A stretch of DNA of 14,462 nucleotides from Candidatus Sulfopaludibacter sp. SbA3 (GCA_945861255.1 CAMAUG010000058.1:1-14462); one strand, 5' to 3'. Shown: positions 1 to 6,937, numbered from the stretch's first letter. Translations and numbers: made by a program. Notes: generated by a model from the sequence alone, not told the origin.

Positions 1-306
1 CACTTTGCCTCGCTCGACGCCTTCCACCAGCACTTTGATGTTGCCGTCAGATTGCTTGAGGCTCTGCACGATGTTAGCGACCGTGCCGACGAGGAAAATC
101 TCGTCGGGCCGGGGCTCATCCACGCTGGCGTCGTGCTGGGTGGCCAGGAAGATCTTCTTGTCGCCCGCCAGCGCCTCTTCCAGGGCGCGCACGCTCGATT
201 CGCGCCCCACCACGAACGGCGTCATCATGTGGGGGAAAATGACGACGTCCCGGATGGGCATCATCGGCAGCTTGCGGGTGTCTGATTTTTCTTTGGAAGT
301 GAGCAT
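1..306 (-). CDS. lon: Lon protease, N-terminal part (gene runs off the left edge)
   Basis: This encodes the first 102 residues of Lon, the cytoplasmic ATP-dependent serine protease that degrades damaged and regulatory proteins. The ATG is at 306-304 on the minus strand and the frame stays open to base 1. The visible part is the substrate-binding LON N-terminal domain. It shows the family hallmarks KLPMMPIRDVVIFPHM (residues about 12-27), PFVVGRESS, the LATQ.D segment, and the GTVANIVQSLKQSDGNIKVLVEG stretch split over about residues 74-97. The ATPase and Ser-Lys protease domains lie outside the window. It follows clpX on the same strand, the usual clpX-lon order. About 80 bases with a palindromic repeat separate the two. 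No good Shine-Dalgarno sequence precedes this ATG. The start is chosen because homology to other Lon proteins begins within a few residues of it. Confidence 0.95.
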   Translation of the reverse strand, partial: MLTSKEKSDTRKLPMMPIRDVVIFPHMMTPFVVGRESSVRALEEALAGDKKIFLATQHDASVDEPRPDEIFLVGTVANIVQSLKQSDGNIKVLVEGVERGKV

Positions 307-317
307 GTCGTATCAGC

Positions 318-399
318 GGCCAGGGGTAAGGGGCCAGGGGTCAGGGGCGTTTCTGAACTGGCCCCTGACCTCTGGCCGCCGGCCCCTGCTTATCCGGCC
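318..399. repeat. GC-rich palindromic repeat between clpX and lon
   Basis: A 17-base motif, GGCCAGGGGTCAGGGGC, occurs at 332-348. A near-copy with one base changed is at 318-334, and an inverted copy is at 361-377. The 332-348 and 361-377 arms can pair over 17 positions with one G-T wobble, leaving a 12-base loop (349-360). A more decayed inverted copy at 381-399 runs through the clpX stop codon at 390-392. In RNA this would be a very stable hairpin between clpX and lon, so it could attenuate lon or protect the clpX 3' end. There is no U-run on either strand, so it is not a canonical terminator. The layout resembles REP-type intergenic palindromes. Copies elsewhere in the genome would be expected but cannot be seen here. 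Confidence 0.75.
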
Positions 400-1664
400 T
401 TCTCCAGAAGCGTCATGTTGATCTTCTGGGTCAGGACCATTTCCTTGGTCACCAAAAATTCGCGGACCTTCTTGTAGGTGGGCAGGTAATACATCAGGTC
501 CAACATCATTTCTTCCAGAATCATGCGCAAGCCGCGTGCCCCCACCTTGCGCTCCATGGCGAGCTGAGCGATCGCCTCCAGGGCGTCCTCGCTAAATCTC
601 AGCTTAACATTCTCAAACTCAAACATCTTCTGGTATTGGCGGATAATGGCGTTCTTCGGTTTGGTGAGAATTTGTACCAGCGCGTCCTTGCTCAGTTCCT
701 CCAGCACCGCCACCACCGGCAAGCGCCCGATGAATTCGGGGATAAAGCCGCTCTTGATCAGATCCATGGGCTGCACTTGTTCGAGCGTGCCCAGGTCGCG
801 CCGGCCTGAACCGCCTGGACGCCTCTTCGGCTCACTCGCGTCGTCCTGATGGGAGAATCCGATAGTGCGCTGGCCGATCCGCCGCTGGATGGTCTTTTCC
901 AGCCCGATGAACGCGCCGCCGCAGATAAACAGGATATTCGTGGTATCCACCGGAGTGAACTCCTGATGTGGATGCTTTCGGCCGCCTTGAGGAGGAACAT
1001 TAGCCACGGTTCCTTCCAGGATCTTGAGCAGAGCCTGCTGGACGCCTTCACCGGACACGTCGCGCGTGATGGACGGGTTTTCGTCCTTGCGGCCGATTTT
1101 GTCGATTTCGTCGATATAAATAATGCCCTGCTGAGCACGTTGCACGTCCCAATCGGCGTTTTGCAGCAGCCGCAGGATGATGTTCTCAACATCTTCGCCC
1201 ACGTAGCCGGCTTCCGTCAGGGTGGTGGCGTCTACGATGGCGAACGGGACATCCAGGATCCGCGCCAGCGTCTGGGCCAGCAAGGTCTTGCCGGTGCCGG
1301 TAGGGCCTATCAACAGAATGTTCGACTTCGAAAGCTCCACATCGCCGGTGCGCTGCTTGTTCATGTGGATACGCTTGTAATGGTTGTAGACGGCCACGGC
1401 AAGCTTCTTTTTGGTGCCATCCTGGCCGACCACGTACTGATCCAGATATTCCTTTAATTCCAATGGCTTGGGAAGTTTATTCGGAGCCGCTGGATGGCTA
1501 TCGTGCCGGTCATCTTCAAGGATGGAATTGCAGACGGCGATGCATTCGTCACAAATGTAGGCGCGCGGATAATCGGAGGGGGAGGAGATCAGCTTACCAA
1601 CGACATCCTGGCTCTTGTGACAAAACGAACAGCGGAGAGATTCATCTGAGCCGGCTCGTTTCAA
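390..1664 (-). CDS. clpX: ClpX, ATP-binding subunit of the Clp protease
   Basis: ClpX is the hexameric AAA+ unfoldase that feeds substrates to ClpP. The 424-residue product is complete. The N-terminal zinc domain uses Cys12, Cys15, Cys38 and Cys41. Walker A GPTGTGKT is at 120-127, the pore-1 loop GYVG at 153-156, and Walker B with DEIDK at about 181-189. The pore-2 RKH is at 229-231, the ClpP-docking tripeptide IGF at 268-270, and the sensor-2 motif GARGLR lies near the C-terminus. The IGF loop implies a ClpP partner, yet clpP is not beside it. The bases upstream hold an IS21 scar and unrelated genes. The start is TTG at 1664-1662, preceded at ideal spacing by GGAGGT (minus strand, 1676-1671). 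The nearby ATG at about 1644 is out of frame. Confidence 0.98.
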   Translation of the reverse strand: MKRAGSDESLRCSFCHKSQDVVGKLISSPSDYPRAYICDECIAVCNSILEDDRHDSHPAAPNKLPKPLELKEYLDQYVVGQDGTKKKLAVAVYNHYKRIHMNKQRTGDVELSKSNILLIGPTGTGKTLLAQTLARILDVPFAIVDATTLTEAGYVGEDVENIILRLLQNADWDVQRAQQGIIYIDEIDKIGRKDENPSITRDVSGEGVQQALLKILEGTVANVPPQGGRKHPHQEFTPVDTTNILFICGGAFIGLEKTIQRRIGQRTIGFSHQDDASEPKRRPGGSGRRDLGTLEQVQPMDLIKSGFIPEFIGRLPVVAVLEELSKDALVQILTKPKNAIIRQYQKMFEFENVKLRFSEDALEAIAQLAMERKVGARGLRMILEEMMLDLMYYLPTYKKVREFLVTKEMVLTQKINMTLLEKAG

Positions 1665-1676
1665 ACGTGGACCTCC
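1662..1676 (-). promoter_or_regulatory. Strong ribosome binding site and TTG start of clpX
   Basis: On the minus strand GGAGGT (1676-1671) is followed by six bases and then TTG (1664-1662). The perfect anti-SD match decides the start. It pairs a weak initiation codon with a strong ribosome site, a common way to set moderate translation. Confidence 0.8.
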
Positions 1677-1714
1677 TGGCGGATCACTCAGTACGCGTGA
1701 ATGCGGTCACCTTG

Positions 1715-1743
1715 ATTATAGCGAAGTTGGGGCGGAACGAAAT
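1715..1743 (-). promoter_or_regulatory. Candidate sigma-70 promoter of clpX
   Basis: The minus strand carries a perfect TATAAT at 1720-1715, about 40 bases before the clpX ribosome site. At a 17-base spacer the -35 hexamer (1743-1738) reads ATTTCG, a poor match, so the element rests mainly on the -10 box and its position. It suggests that clpX has its own promoter and is not only read from an upstream clpP. Confidence 0.5.
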
Positions 1744-1810
1744 GGGCTGACTGAAGAAAAGGTACCGAGCCGGTGGGCGGTCACACTCTATACTCAGCAT
1801 TTCACGCTCT

Positions 1811-2059
1811 TTGGTACAGTACCGCCCACTGAGGAACTGGCGCGAGAATCAGGTACTTGCGCGGCGGCTGAAAAACGCCAAGCTCCGCACCAACGCTTGC
1901 GTCGAAGAGATCGACTATCGCGGCGCACCCGGCCTGGGGCACGAACAGATAGGCGATCCTACCCTGGCAGATGGCATCCTGAGAGACTGGTTCTCGACGC
2001 CCATCGGCCTCGAGCTACGCGGGGAGTCGATGCACAAGCACCGCAAGAACGGCGGGTAG
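1811..2059 (+). pseudogene. IstB remnant of an IS21-family element, ATPase core deleted
   Basis: The frame reads 82 codons that match the two ends of IstB, the AAA+ helper ATPase of IS21 transposition, with the middle missing. Residues about 9-41 (NWRENQVLARRLKNAKLR, then NACVEEIDYRGAPGL) correspond to the region before the ATPase core. At residue 43-44, near base 1937, the sequence jumps to HEQIGDPTLADGIL, which belongs near the IstB C-terminus. The whole Walker A/B core, roughly 150 residues in intact proteins, is therefore deleted. Next, residues about 58-66 are out of register: the expected ERLVLDAHR is found in the +1 frame at 1981-2007. The original frame then returns as LELRGESMHKHRKNGG. 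No istA or terminal repeats are recognisable nearby, so this is a dead scar. The match is from memory of the family. Confidence 0.8.
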
Positions 2060-2194
2060 CCGTTCAGTTGTCCTACGATGAGATCAGCGGTGAGAGACAT
2101 TTGTCAGCGCGTGGGGCCTGGAGCCGGGACCACCACGCATGAGCCCTCGGCGGCAAAGAAGCGCATGACCCAATAACTACCTCGCTGGCGGCTG

Positions 2195-2722
2195 TCACCC
2201 ACGGTCGATCTGTTCTCGCAATTCGGCCGGATAGAGAGCCTTCAGCTCAGGGTGCGCTTCCGCGAGCCGGATCAGATCGAGCTCGTCCTTTTTGCGCTTG
2301 CTTAGACGGCGCTGCCGATCGCCGTAGGCCCAGAGTTTCCCGCGAGTCACATCCTCCACGCACGCCACTCGCACGGGCTTTCCGAGGACCTCGGCCGGTG
2401 CGGATCGTGCCAGGAACGCCTGATAGCGTTCGTCGATGGTGAATTGAATCCTGAGTTCGCTCCCCGGAGGGTAAACATTCACCGAATGGGGATGAGTCTC
2501 CATTCGGAAGCCCTGCCCGCGGAGATGTTCCGTCAACGGTGAAAGGCTGGAAGCGATCACGACGATATCGGCATCTAGCGTATACACCGGCTCCACGTAC
2601 ACGTTGACCGCCAAGCCGCCGATTAGGCAATAGGGTCCGAACGATTCGCATGCGTCGATCAGCCGCGCGAAGTCCGTCGCTCCGCCCTGGGTCGTCAATT
2701 CGTAGGCCTCCACCGCGGTCAC
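2195..2722 (-). CDS. Nucleotidyltransferase-fold protein (AbiEii-like), orphan
   Basis: A 175-residue soluble protein with the signature of the nucleotidyltransferase superfamily: GG at residues 35-36 in CLIGGLAVNVY, followed by TLDAD with Asp50 and Asp52. This pattern is shared by MNT/AbiEii-type proteins that transfer nucleotides to proteins or RNA. A C-terminal KRKKDELDLIRLAEAHPEL segment (about 141-159) also resembles that family. The start is GTG at 2722-2720 with no clear ribosome site. Type IV toxins of the AbiE kind usually sit beside an AbiEi antitoxin, but none is visible: the neighbours are an FkbM methyltransferase and the istB scar. It may be an orphan toxin-like gene or a house-keeping member of the fold. 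The fold call is fairly sure. The activity and target are unknown. Confidence 0.6.
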   Translation of the reverse strand: MTAVEAYELTTQGGATDFARLIDACESFGPYCLIGGLAVNVYVEPVYTLDADIVVIASSLSPLTEHLRGQGFRMETHPHSVNVYPPGSELRIQFTIDERYQAFLARSAPAEVLGKPVRVACVEDVTRGKLWAYGDRQRRLSKRKKDELDLIRLAEAHPELKALYPAELREQIDRG

Positions 2723-2787
2723 AACTTCACTCTACCGGGTGGCATGCACCGCCGCAAATGGGGCCGCGGTATCCGTGCCGCCGGCCT

Positions 2788-3531
2788 CTACCGGTAAAAG
2801 ACGGCATTCAATCGCCACGGCAGATTCGGCAGTAGCCGATAGCGATACAAGAAAGCTCTCACCGCGGAGATCTCCATGAAGCTGTGAAATGAAAACCCCT
2901 GGCTCTTGAGATAGCGGGCGATTTCCCAAAATAGTGGCTTTCCAACCTGCATCGGGCGAAAGGAGACTTCGACGTGAATCAGCTTGACGGCGGAGAGAAC
3001 CCGGGTCGCTCCGCGAAAAACCAGCAGTTCAGCCCCCTCCACATCGACCCATAGGATATCGGGATCTTGCCTGCCGGTGAAATAGTCGTCCAACGTGGTG
3101 GCGTTGACGATCACCTCATCCTGAATGATGCGCCCGCGGCGCCGGGTGTAGTCGGGATTGATTTGAAACAAGGAGGAGAAGCCGATATCTTTGTTCTCGG
3201 AAAGACCGGCGTTCACCGGATAGAACTTCAGTTGGCCGGCTCTGTCGCTGACCGCCATTTCGTTGAACAGTACGAACTCCGGGGGATGGCCATCCATGAA
3301 CTTGGAGAGATTTTGCCGGCAGATCCCGGCCGCGCCGGGATTGGGTTCAAAGACATGCAATTGTTTGCCGCCCAACTGCCGCATCAGTGCAATCCCTTCC
3401 AGCGCGTCTCTACTCCCGATGTCGCAGATCACCGGGCTGCCGCTCACCAGAGCGCGCGCCAAACGGATGAACTTAGGGTCCACGTCGGCGGAAACGGCGT
3501 TTTCTGCGTCCATATCGCGGCCTGCTGTCAC
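2788..3531 (-). CDS. FkbM family SAM-dependent methyltransferase
   Basis: A 247-residue class I methyltransferase of the FkbM family, whose members mostly O-methylate sugars or polyketides. SAM-site motif I is VICDIGSRDALEG (about 34-46). The acidic loop is VFEPNP (60-65). The family hallmarks TTLDDYF (145-151) and DILWVDVEGAELLVFRGA (158-175) follow, then KLIHVEVSF. The reading frame opens at GTG (3531-3529), six bases after the stop of the upstream methyltransferase. An in-frame ATG at 3513-3511 is also possible, and neither has a strong ribosome site. The tight spacing implies co-transcription with that methyltransferase. No glycosyltransferase is in the window, so the substrate cannot be named. 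A cell-surface glycan would be the usual guess. Confidence 0.88.
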   Translation of the reverse strand: MTAGRDMDAENAVSADVDPKFIRLARALVSGSPVICDIGSRDALEGIALMRQLGGKQLHVFEPNPGAAGICRQNLSKFMDGHPPEFVLFNEMAVSDRAGQLKFYPVNAGLSENKDIGFSSLFQINPDYTRRRGRIIQDEVIVNATTLDDYFTGRQDPDILWVDVEGAELLVFRGATRVLSAVKLIHVEVSFRPMQVGKPLFWEIARYLKSQGFSFHSFMEISAVRAFLYRYRLLPNLPWRLNAVFYR

Positions 3532-3537
3532 GCTGGT

Positions 3538-4140
3538 TTAGGCTCCGGTTACGGCGCGGCCCAGGGGCGTCTCCGCCGGTTGAATGCCGGGCTTGAGCAC
3601 TTCGAATTCGAACTCGATTAACTTCCCGCGGATCACGTAGCACAGGTAGTGCTCCCAAAAAAGCCGGAAGCGGGGCCATTGATTCACCAGAATTTCGAAG
3701 CCGAGGTAGCGCCACAGCATTAGAAGGCGCACCCGGACTTTGGTCTCGCGAAGTCCGGCGCGGGAATAATAGCTGAAGCCTCCGTGATTCTCCCCGAAGT
3801 ACCGGAACGAGTACGAATTCAGATGCCAGCGATGCGTGGGATCGCAAAAAGAAGAAAAATCCGTGTAATGCGGCGTGGCCAGGAAGATGGTGCCGCCCGG
3901 TCTGACCAGGCGATGAAATTCCTCCATGGTGCCCATCACGTCGGCCACATGTTCAATGACATGGGCAGCATACACGTGATCGAACGAGCTGTCTTTGAAC
4001 GGATAGGGGAGCTGGTCCAGGTCGCAGATCACATCCGCGCGGCTGGCGGGGTTGCGATCAATTCCGATCGCACCGGCCAGTTTATTGATCCCGCACCCGA
4101 CGTCGAGCGTTTTCCTGATGGTCAGCGTGCTCCCGTTCAC
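3538..4140 (-). CDS. Class I SAM-dependent methyltransferase
   Basis: A 200-residue methyltransferase of the Methyltransf_11 type. Motif I is TLDVGCGINKLAGAIGIDRN (11-30), motif II is DLDQLPYPFKDSSFDHVYAA, and the post-motif EEFHRLVRPGGTIFLATPH is typical of the family. The C-terminal half, rich in Tyr, Phe, Arg and Trp, contains CDPTHRWHLNSYSF, seen in methyltransferases found in surface-polysaccharide loci. The start is GTG at 4140-4138. An in-frame TAG two codons upstream excludes any longer form. It is the first gene of an apparent unit reading into the FkbM gene. The substrate is unknown. Confidence 0.88.
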   Translation of the reverse strand: MNGSTLTIRKTLDVGCGINKLAGAIGIDRNPASRADVICDLDQLPYPFKDSSFDHVYAAHVIEHVADVMGTMEEFHRLVRPGGTIFLATPHYTDFSSFCDPTHRWHLNSYSFRYFGENHGGFSYYSRAGLRETKVRVRLLMLWRYLGFEILVNQWPRFRLFWEHYLCYVIRGKLIEFEFEVLKPGIQPAETPLGRAVTGA

Positions 4141-4265
4141 GCCCTACCAGAATACCCGACCCGGAAAACCGTTTCCTTGCGCGCCGCCAGACTGACGCCC
4201 TCGGCCGCGAACAAATTCTAGCCGCCGGTCGCACGCGGAGAGCGTTGGTCTTCATTAATCGCTGG

Positions 4266-5624
4266 TCATCTGTATGCGGCAAGGTCGTTCTTGATCAGCT
4301 TTCCGCCCTTCATTACGAATTTTACGCGCTGCAGCTCGGTGATATCCGCCAAGGGGTCGCCGGACACCGCAATGAGATCGGCGTATTTACCTTTGTCGAT
4401 GGATCCGATCTGGTCCTGCCAGCCCAGCGCCTCGGCGTTAACGGTGGTGCCGGCCTGGATGGCCCGCGCGGGAGTCAGGCCGGCGCGCTTCACCAGCCAT
4501 TCGAATTCCAGGGCCTGCGTGCCGTGCGCAAAAGTGGAGCCATCCGCTCCGCTTCCCATCATTACCTTGATGCCCTTCGTCGCGGCAGCCATGGACGCGG
4601 CTTTCTCGAAAATGGGAATCATGCGGAATTTGCCGCCGGTATTCCTGGCGTCCACATCGTCCATGTAGGGTTCGGTGTAGCGAACGCCGGTGGGGTCATA
4701 AAAGAGGCCCTTGGCGGCCATCAGGTTGATCTGTTCTTGATCCAGGCCGAAGCCGTGCTCGATGGTGTCGCAGCCCGCCAGGATGGCGTTCTTCTGGCCC
4801 TCGCCGCCGTAGACGTGGCAGCCGGCTTTCTTTCCTAGTTTGTGGGTCTCGTCCACTAACGCCTGCACCACGGGCAGCGGATAAGTTACTTCGTACTCCG
4901 CGTGCCCGCTGGGCGTGAACGAATAGGCTCCCGCCGGGTAGAGCTTGATCCAGTCCGCTCCATGGGCCACTTGATCGCGCACGGCCGCGCGGGCTTCTTC
5001 GATGGAGCGCACCAAGGCGGCGTCCAGCGGATTTTCCTTCGCACCGGGGGCGGCCCAACGGATGCCGCGCGTCGAAACCTGAAGGCGGGGTCCATCGATG
5101 ATGCCTCTCTTGATGGCGTCGCGCAGTGCCACGTCGCCATAGCCGTTGCCGTGGCTGGTCATATCTCTGGCTGCCGTAAATCCCGCCCGCAGATCGTTAT
5201 TTGCGTTTTGCACGGCGATCAGCATGGACGCTTCCGTAGACCCATTGGGCTTGCGCGAATTGAACATGTGCGTGTGCGAGTCGATTAAGCCGGGCAGGAC
5301 AGTGGCCTGGCGCAAATCGATCACCTCGGCGCCTGCCGGAATCTTCACCTGGGACTCGGCTCCAACCTCCGTGATACGCTCGCCCGAGAGCACGATCACT
5401 TGTCCGGTCAACATCTGGCCGGTTTTACTGTCGAACAAGCGTCCGGCGCGGACCGCCGTCACTCGCGCGGGCGGTGGACAAGGATAAATACCATTGTCGG
5501 AACCCACGCAAGGGACCGGTCCTGCCCCGCGCCATGGCGCCGGTGGCGGCTGCACCTGCGTCCAGAGGGGGGCGGCGCTCAACAACAGTCCTAACGCCGG
5601 CGTAAGCTTGAATTCTGATCGCAT
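4266..5624 (-). CDS. Exported metal-dependent amidohydrolase (imidazolonepropionase/prolidase-like)
   Basis: A 452-residue amidohydrolase-superfamily enzyme with a TIM barrel that hydrolyses amide or related bonds. The N-terminus (MRSEFKLTPALGLLLSAAPLW) is a signal peptide followed by a Pro-rich linker, so it probably acts in the periplasm. Metal ligands are visible in the right order: HxH in DSHTHMF (His117, His119), Lys227 in WIKLYPAG, His270 in GCHVYGG, His290 in IEHGFG, and Asp361 in GSGADGSTFAHGT. The C-terminus carries the usual GSIDKGKYADLIAVSGDPL return strand. The frame opens at GTG 5633, but I prefer ATG 5624-5622 because GAGG lies eight bases before it. Substrates of such exported forms (dipeptides, lactams) cannot be told from sequence. 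It is divergent from motA. Confidence 0.9.
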   Translation of the reverse strand: MRSEFKLTPALGLLLSAAPLWTQVQPPPAPWRGAGPVPCVGSDNGIYPCPPPARVTAVRAGRLFDSKTGQMLTGQVIVLSGERITEVGAESQVKIPAGAEVIDLRQATVLPGLIDSHTHMFNSRKPNGSTEASMLIAVQNANNDLRAGFTAARDMTSHGNGYGDVALRDAIKRGIIDGPRLQVSTRGIRWAAPGAKENPLDAALVRSIEEARAAVRDQVAHGADWIKLYPAGAYSFTPSGHAEYEVTYPLPVVQALVDETHKLGKKAGCHVYGGEGQKNAILAGCDTIEHGFGLDQEQINLMAAKGLFYDPTGVRYTEPYMDDVDARNTGGKFRMIPIFEKAASMAAATKGIKVMMGSGADGSTFAHGTQALEFEWLVKRAGLTPARAIQAGTTVNAEALGWQDQIGSIDKGKYADLIAVSGDPLADITELQRVKFVMKGGKLIKNDLAAYR

Positions 5625-5656
5625 TGACAGCACCTCTCTTCTGTTCTGGGAGCGAG

Positions 5657-5665
5657 AGTATCACA
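5657..5665 (-). promoter_or_regulatory. Candidate extended -10 promoter of the amidohydrolase
   Basis: The minus strand reads TGTGATACT at 5665-5657, an extended -10 element (TG-N-GATACT) about 33 bases before the ATG at 5624. No convincing -35 is present. A perfect 13-base inverted repeat, GGTGG-caa-CCACC, lies just upstream at 5682-5694 and could be an operator. Confidence 0.3.
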
Positions 5666-5712
5666 ACCGCGCGTGGGGCCGGGTGGCAACCACCGGCGTG
5701 GTGCTGTTCCCT

Positions 5713-5832
5713 GTTGCTGACGCACGTGTTGCTGACGCACGTGTTGCTGACGCACGTGTTGCTGACGCACGTGGTGCTGACGCACGTGTTGCTGACGCAT
5801 GTGGTGCTGACGCATGTGGTGCTGACGCATGA
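5713..5832. repeat. Tandem repeat, 8 copies of a 15-bp unit
   Basis: Eight head-to-tail units with consensus GTTGCTGACGCACGT fill 5713-5832 without gaps. The first four are identical. The last four vary only at unit position 2 (T to G), position 13 (C to T) and the final base of the array. Degenerate pieces such as GCCGACGCATGTTGCC follow at about 5860-5885. Each unit junction creates CACGTG or CATGTG. Because 15 is a multiple of three, the array stays open in several frames and yields false ORFs of the VADAR type on plus and HMRQQ or CVSNT on minus. None has a credible start or homology. It lies between the divergent amidohydrolase and motA starts, so it may be a length-variable regulatory spacer. 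Confidence 0.95.
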
Positions 5833-5974
5833 TGCCCGCCAGCGTTGCCAACTCGTAGAGCCGACGCATGTTGCCGACGCGCTACCGACGCTTCCTGTCT
5901 TCCCCGGCCCTCGAGGGGCGAGTTTTGCCGCCTTCGGACGCGAGAAGCAAGGCGGTAAGTGGGCTGAAATACCC

Positions 5975-6001
5975 CTAAGCTTCGGCGTTCCGGGCCGATA
6001 A
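5975..6001 (+). promoter_or_regulatory. Flagellar sigma-28 (FliA) promoter of motAB
   Basis: CTAAGCTT (5975-5982), an 11-base spacer and GCCGATAA (5994-6001) match the E. coli FliA consensus TAAAGTTT-N11-GCCGATAA. The -10 is perfect, the spacing exact and the -35 partial (5 of 8). It ends 42 bases before the motA ATG. Position and gene identity agree, since stator genes are classic class 3 flagellar genes. Confidence 0.85.
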
Positions 6002-6043
6002 GTCCCACGTTGGGCATGCGTTGCGCCCAAACGATAACCAAAC

Positions 6044-6937
6044 ATGTTCGCGATTATAGGAGCAGTCGTTGTACTGGCGGCGGTGATCGGAGGCTACCTG
6101 ATGGAGGGTGGGCCTCTGATGGTGCTGGTGCAGCCTGCGGAGCTGCTGATCATCCTGGGAGCGGCCATTGGCACGCTGCTGATCGCCAATCCGTTGCCGG
6201 TCGTCATGAAAATCGTGAAGGGTCTGTTGGGCGTGTTGAAGGGCAGCCCGTACACCAAGGCCACGTATCTGGAAACACTGAAGATGTTGAGCGCCCTGTT
6301 CATGTTGGCGCGTAAGAACGGCATGGTGAAGCTGGAAGAAGACGTCGAGAATCCGGAAAAGAGCCAGGTATTCTCGAAATATCCCGCGTTTCTGGCGAAT
6401 CACCACGCCGTACACTTCGTATGCGACACCCTGCGCATGGCCATCTCCGGCGGAGTGCAACCGTTCGACCTGGATCAGATGATGGAAATCGACATGGACG
6501 TGCACCATCATGAAGCCACGGTGCCGATCAGCGCGCTGTCCACGGTGGCGGACGCGCTGCCCGGGCTGGGCATTGTCGCGGCCGTGTTGGGGGTCGTGAT
6601 CACCATGGGGTCTCTGGGAGGGCCTCCCGAGGAGATCGGCCACAAGGTGGCGGCGGCGCTGGTGGGAACGTTTCTGGGGATCCTGCTGTGCTACGGATTC
6701 CTGGGACCGCTGGCCAGCAATCTAACGAAGATGGCCGACGCGGAGACCGACTACTTCCGTTGCCTGCGTAATGGCGTGATGGCGTTCGTCAAAGGTTCCG
6801 CGCCGGCGTTGGCGATTGAGTTCGCGCGCCGCAGCATTCCCGGCGACGTGCGCCCCTCGTTCTTTGAAACCGAGGCCGCTTGCAAGGGCGGCGGCGCGGC
6901 TCCGGCGGCTGTGCCGGAGGCGGCGGAGGCGGCATGA
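6044..6937 (+). CDS. motA: MotA, flagellar motor stator protein
   Basis: MotA forms, with MotB, the inner-membrane ion channel that turns proton flow into flagellar rotation. The 297-residue product has four membrane segments: two near the N-terminus (about 1-20 and 31-49) and two around 166-189 and 204-223. Key residues keep their E. coli numbers exactly: Arg90 and Glu98 in the cytoplasmic loop that contacts FliG (LARKNGMVKLEEDVENP), and Pro173 (DALPGLG) and Pro222 (LGPLA), which shape the channel. The C-terminal tail is Ala-rich and unlike E. coli. No Shine-Dalgarno sequence is evident before ATG 6044, but the N-terminus aligns well. It overlaps motB by four bases and follows a sigma-28 promoter. 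Confidence 0.97.
   Translation: MFAIIGAVVVLAAVIGGYLMEGGPLMVLVQPAELLIILGAAIGTLLIANPLPVVMKIVKGLLGVLKGSPYTKATYLETLKMLSALFMLARKNGMVKLEEDVENPEKSQVFSKYPAFLANHHAVHFVCDTLRMAISGGVQPFDLDQMMEIDMDVHHHEATVPISALSTVADALPGLGIVAAVLGVVITMGSLGGPPEEIGHKVAAALVGTFLGILLCYGFLGPLASNLTKMADAETDYFRCLRNGVMAFVKGSAPALAIEFARRSIPGDVRPSFFETEAACKGGGAAPAAVPEAAEAA

Noticed and set aside
849..1457. A 202-codon plus-strand frame within clpX
   Set aside because: It is antisense to fully conserved ClpX coding sequence and has no recognisable product.
5713..5832. CRISPR array
   Set aside because: Units are contiguous 15-mers with no unique spacers and no cas genes nearby.
5425..6045. Long minus and plus frames across the 15-bp repeat (pentapeptide repeats such as VADAR, CVSNT, HMRQQ)
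   Set aside because: The unit length is a multiple of three, so all frames stay open by construction. They overlap the amidohydrolase 5' end and the motA promoter and lack plausible starts.
5975..6643. A 222-codon minus-strand frame opposite motA
   Set aside because: It is His/Gln/Arg-rich antisense to a clear MotA, typical of shadow frames.
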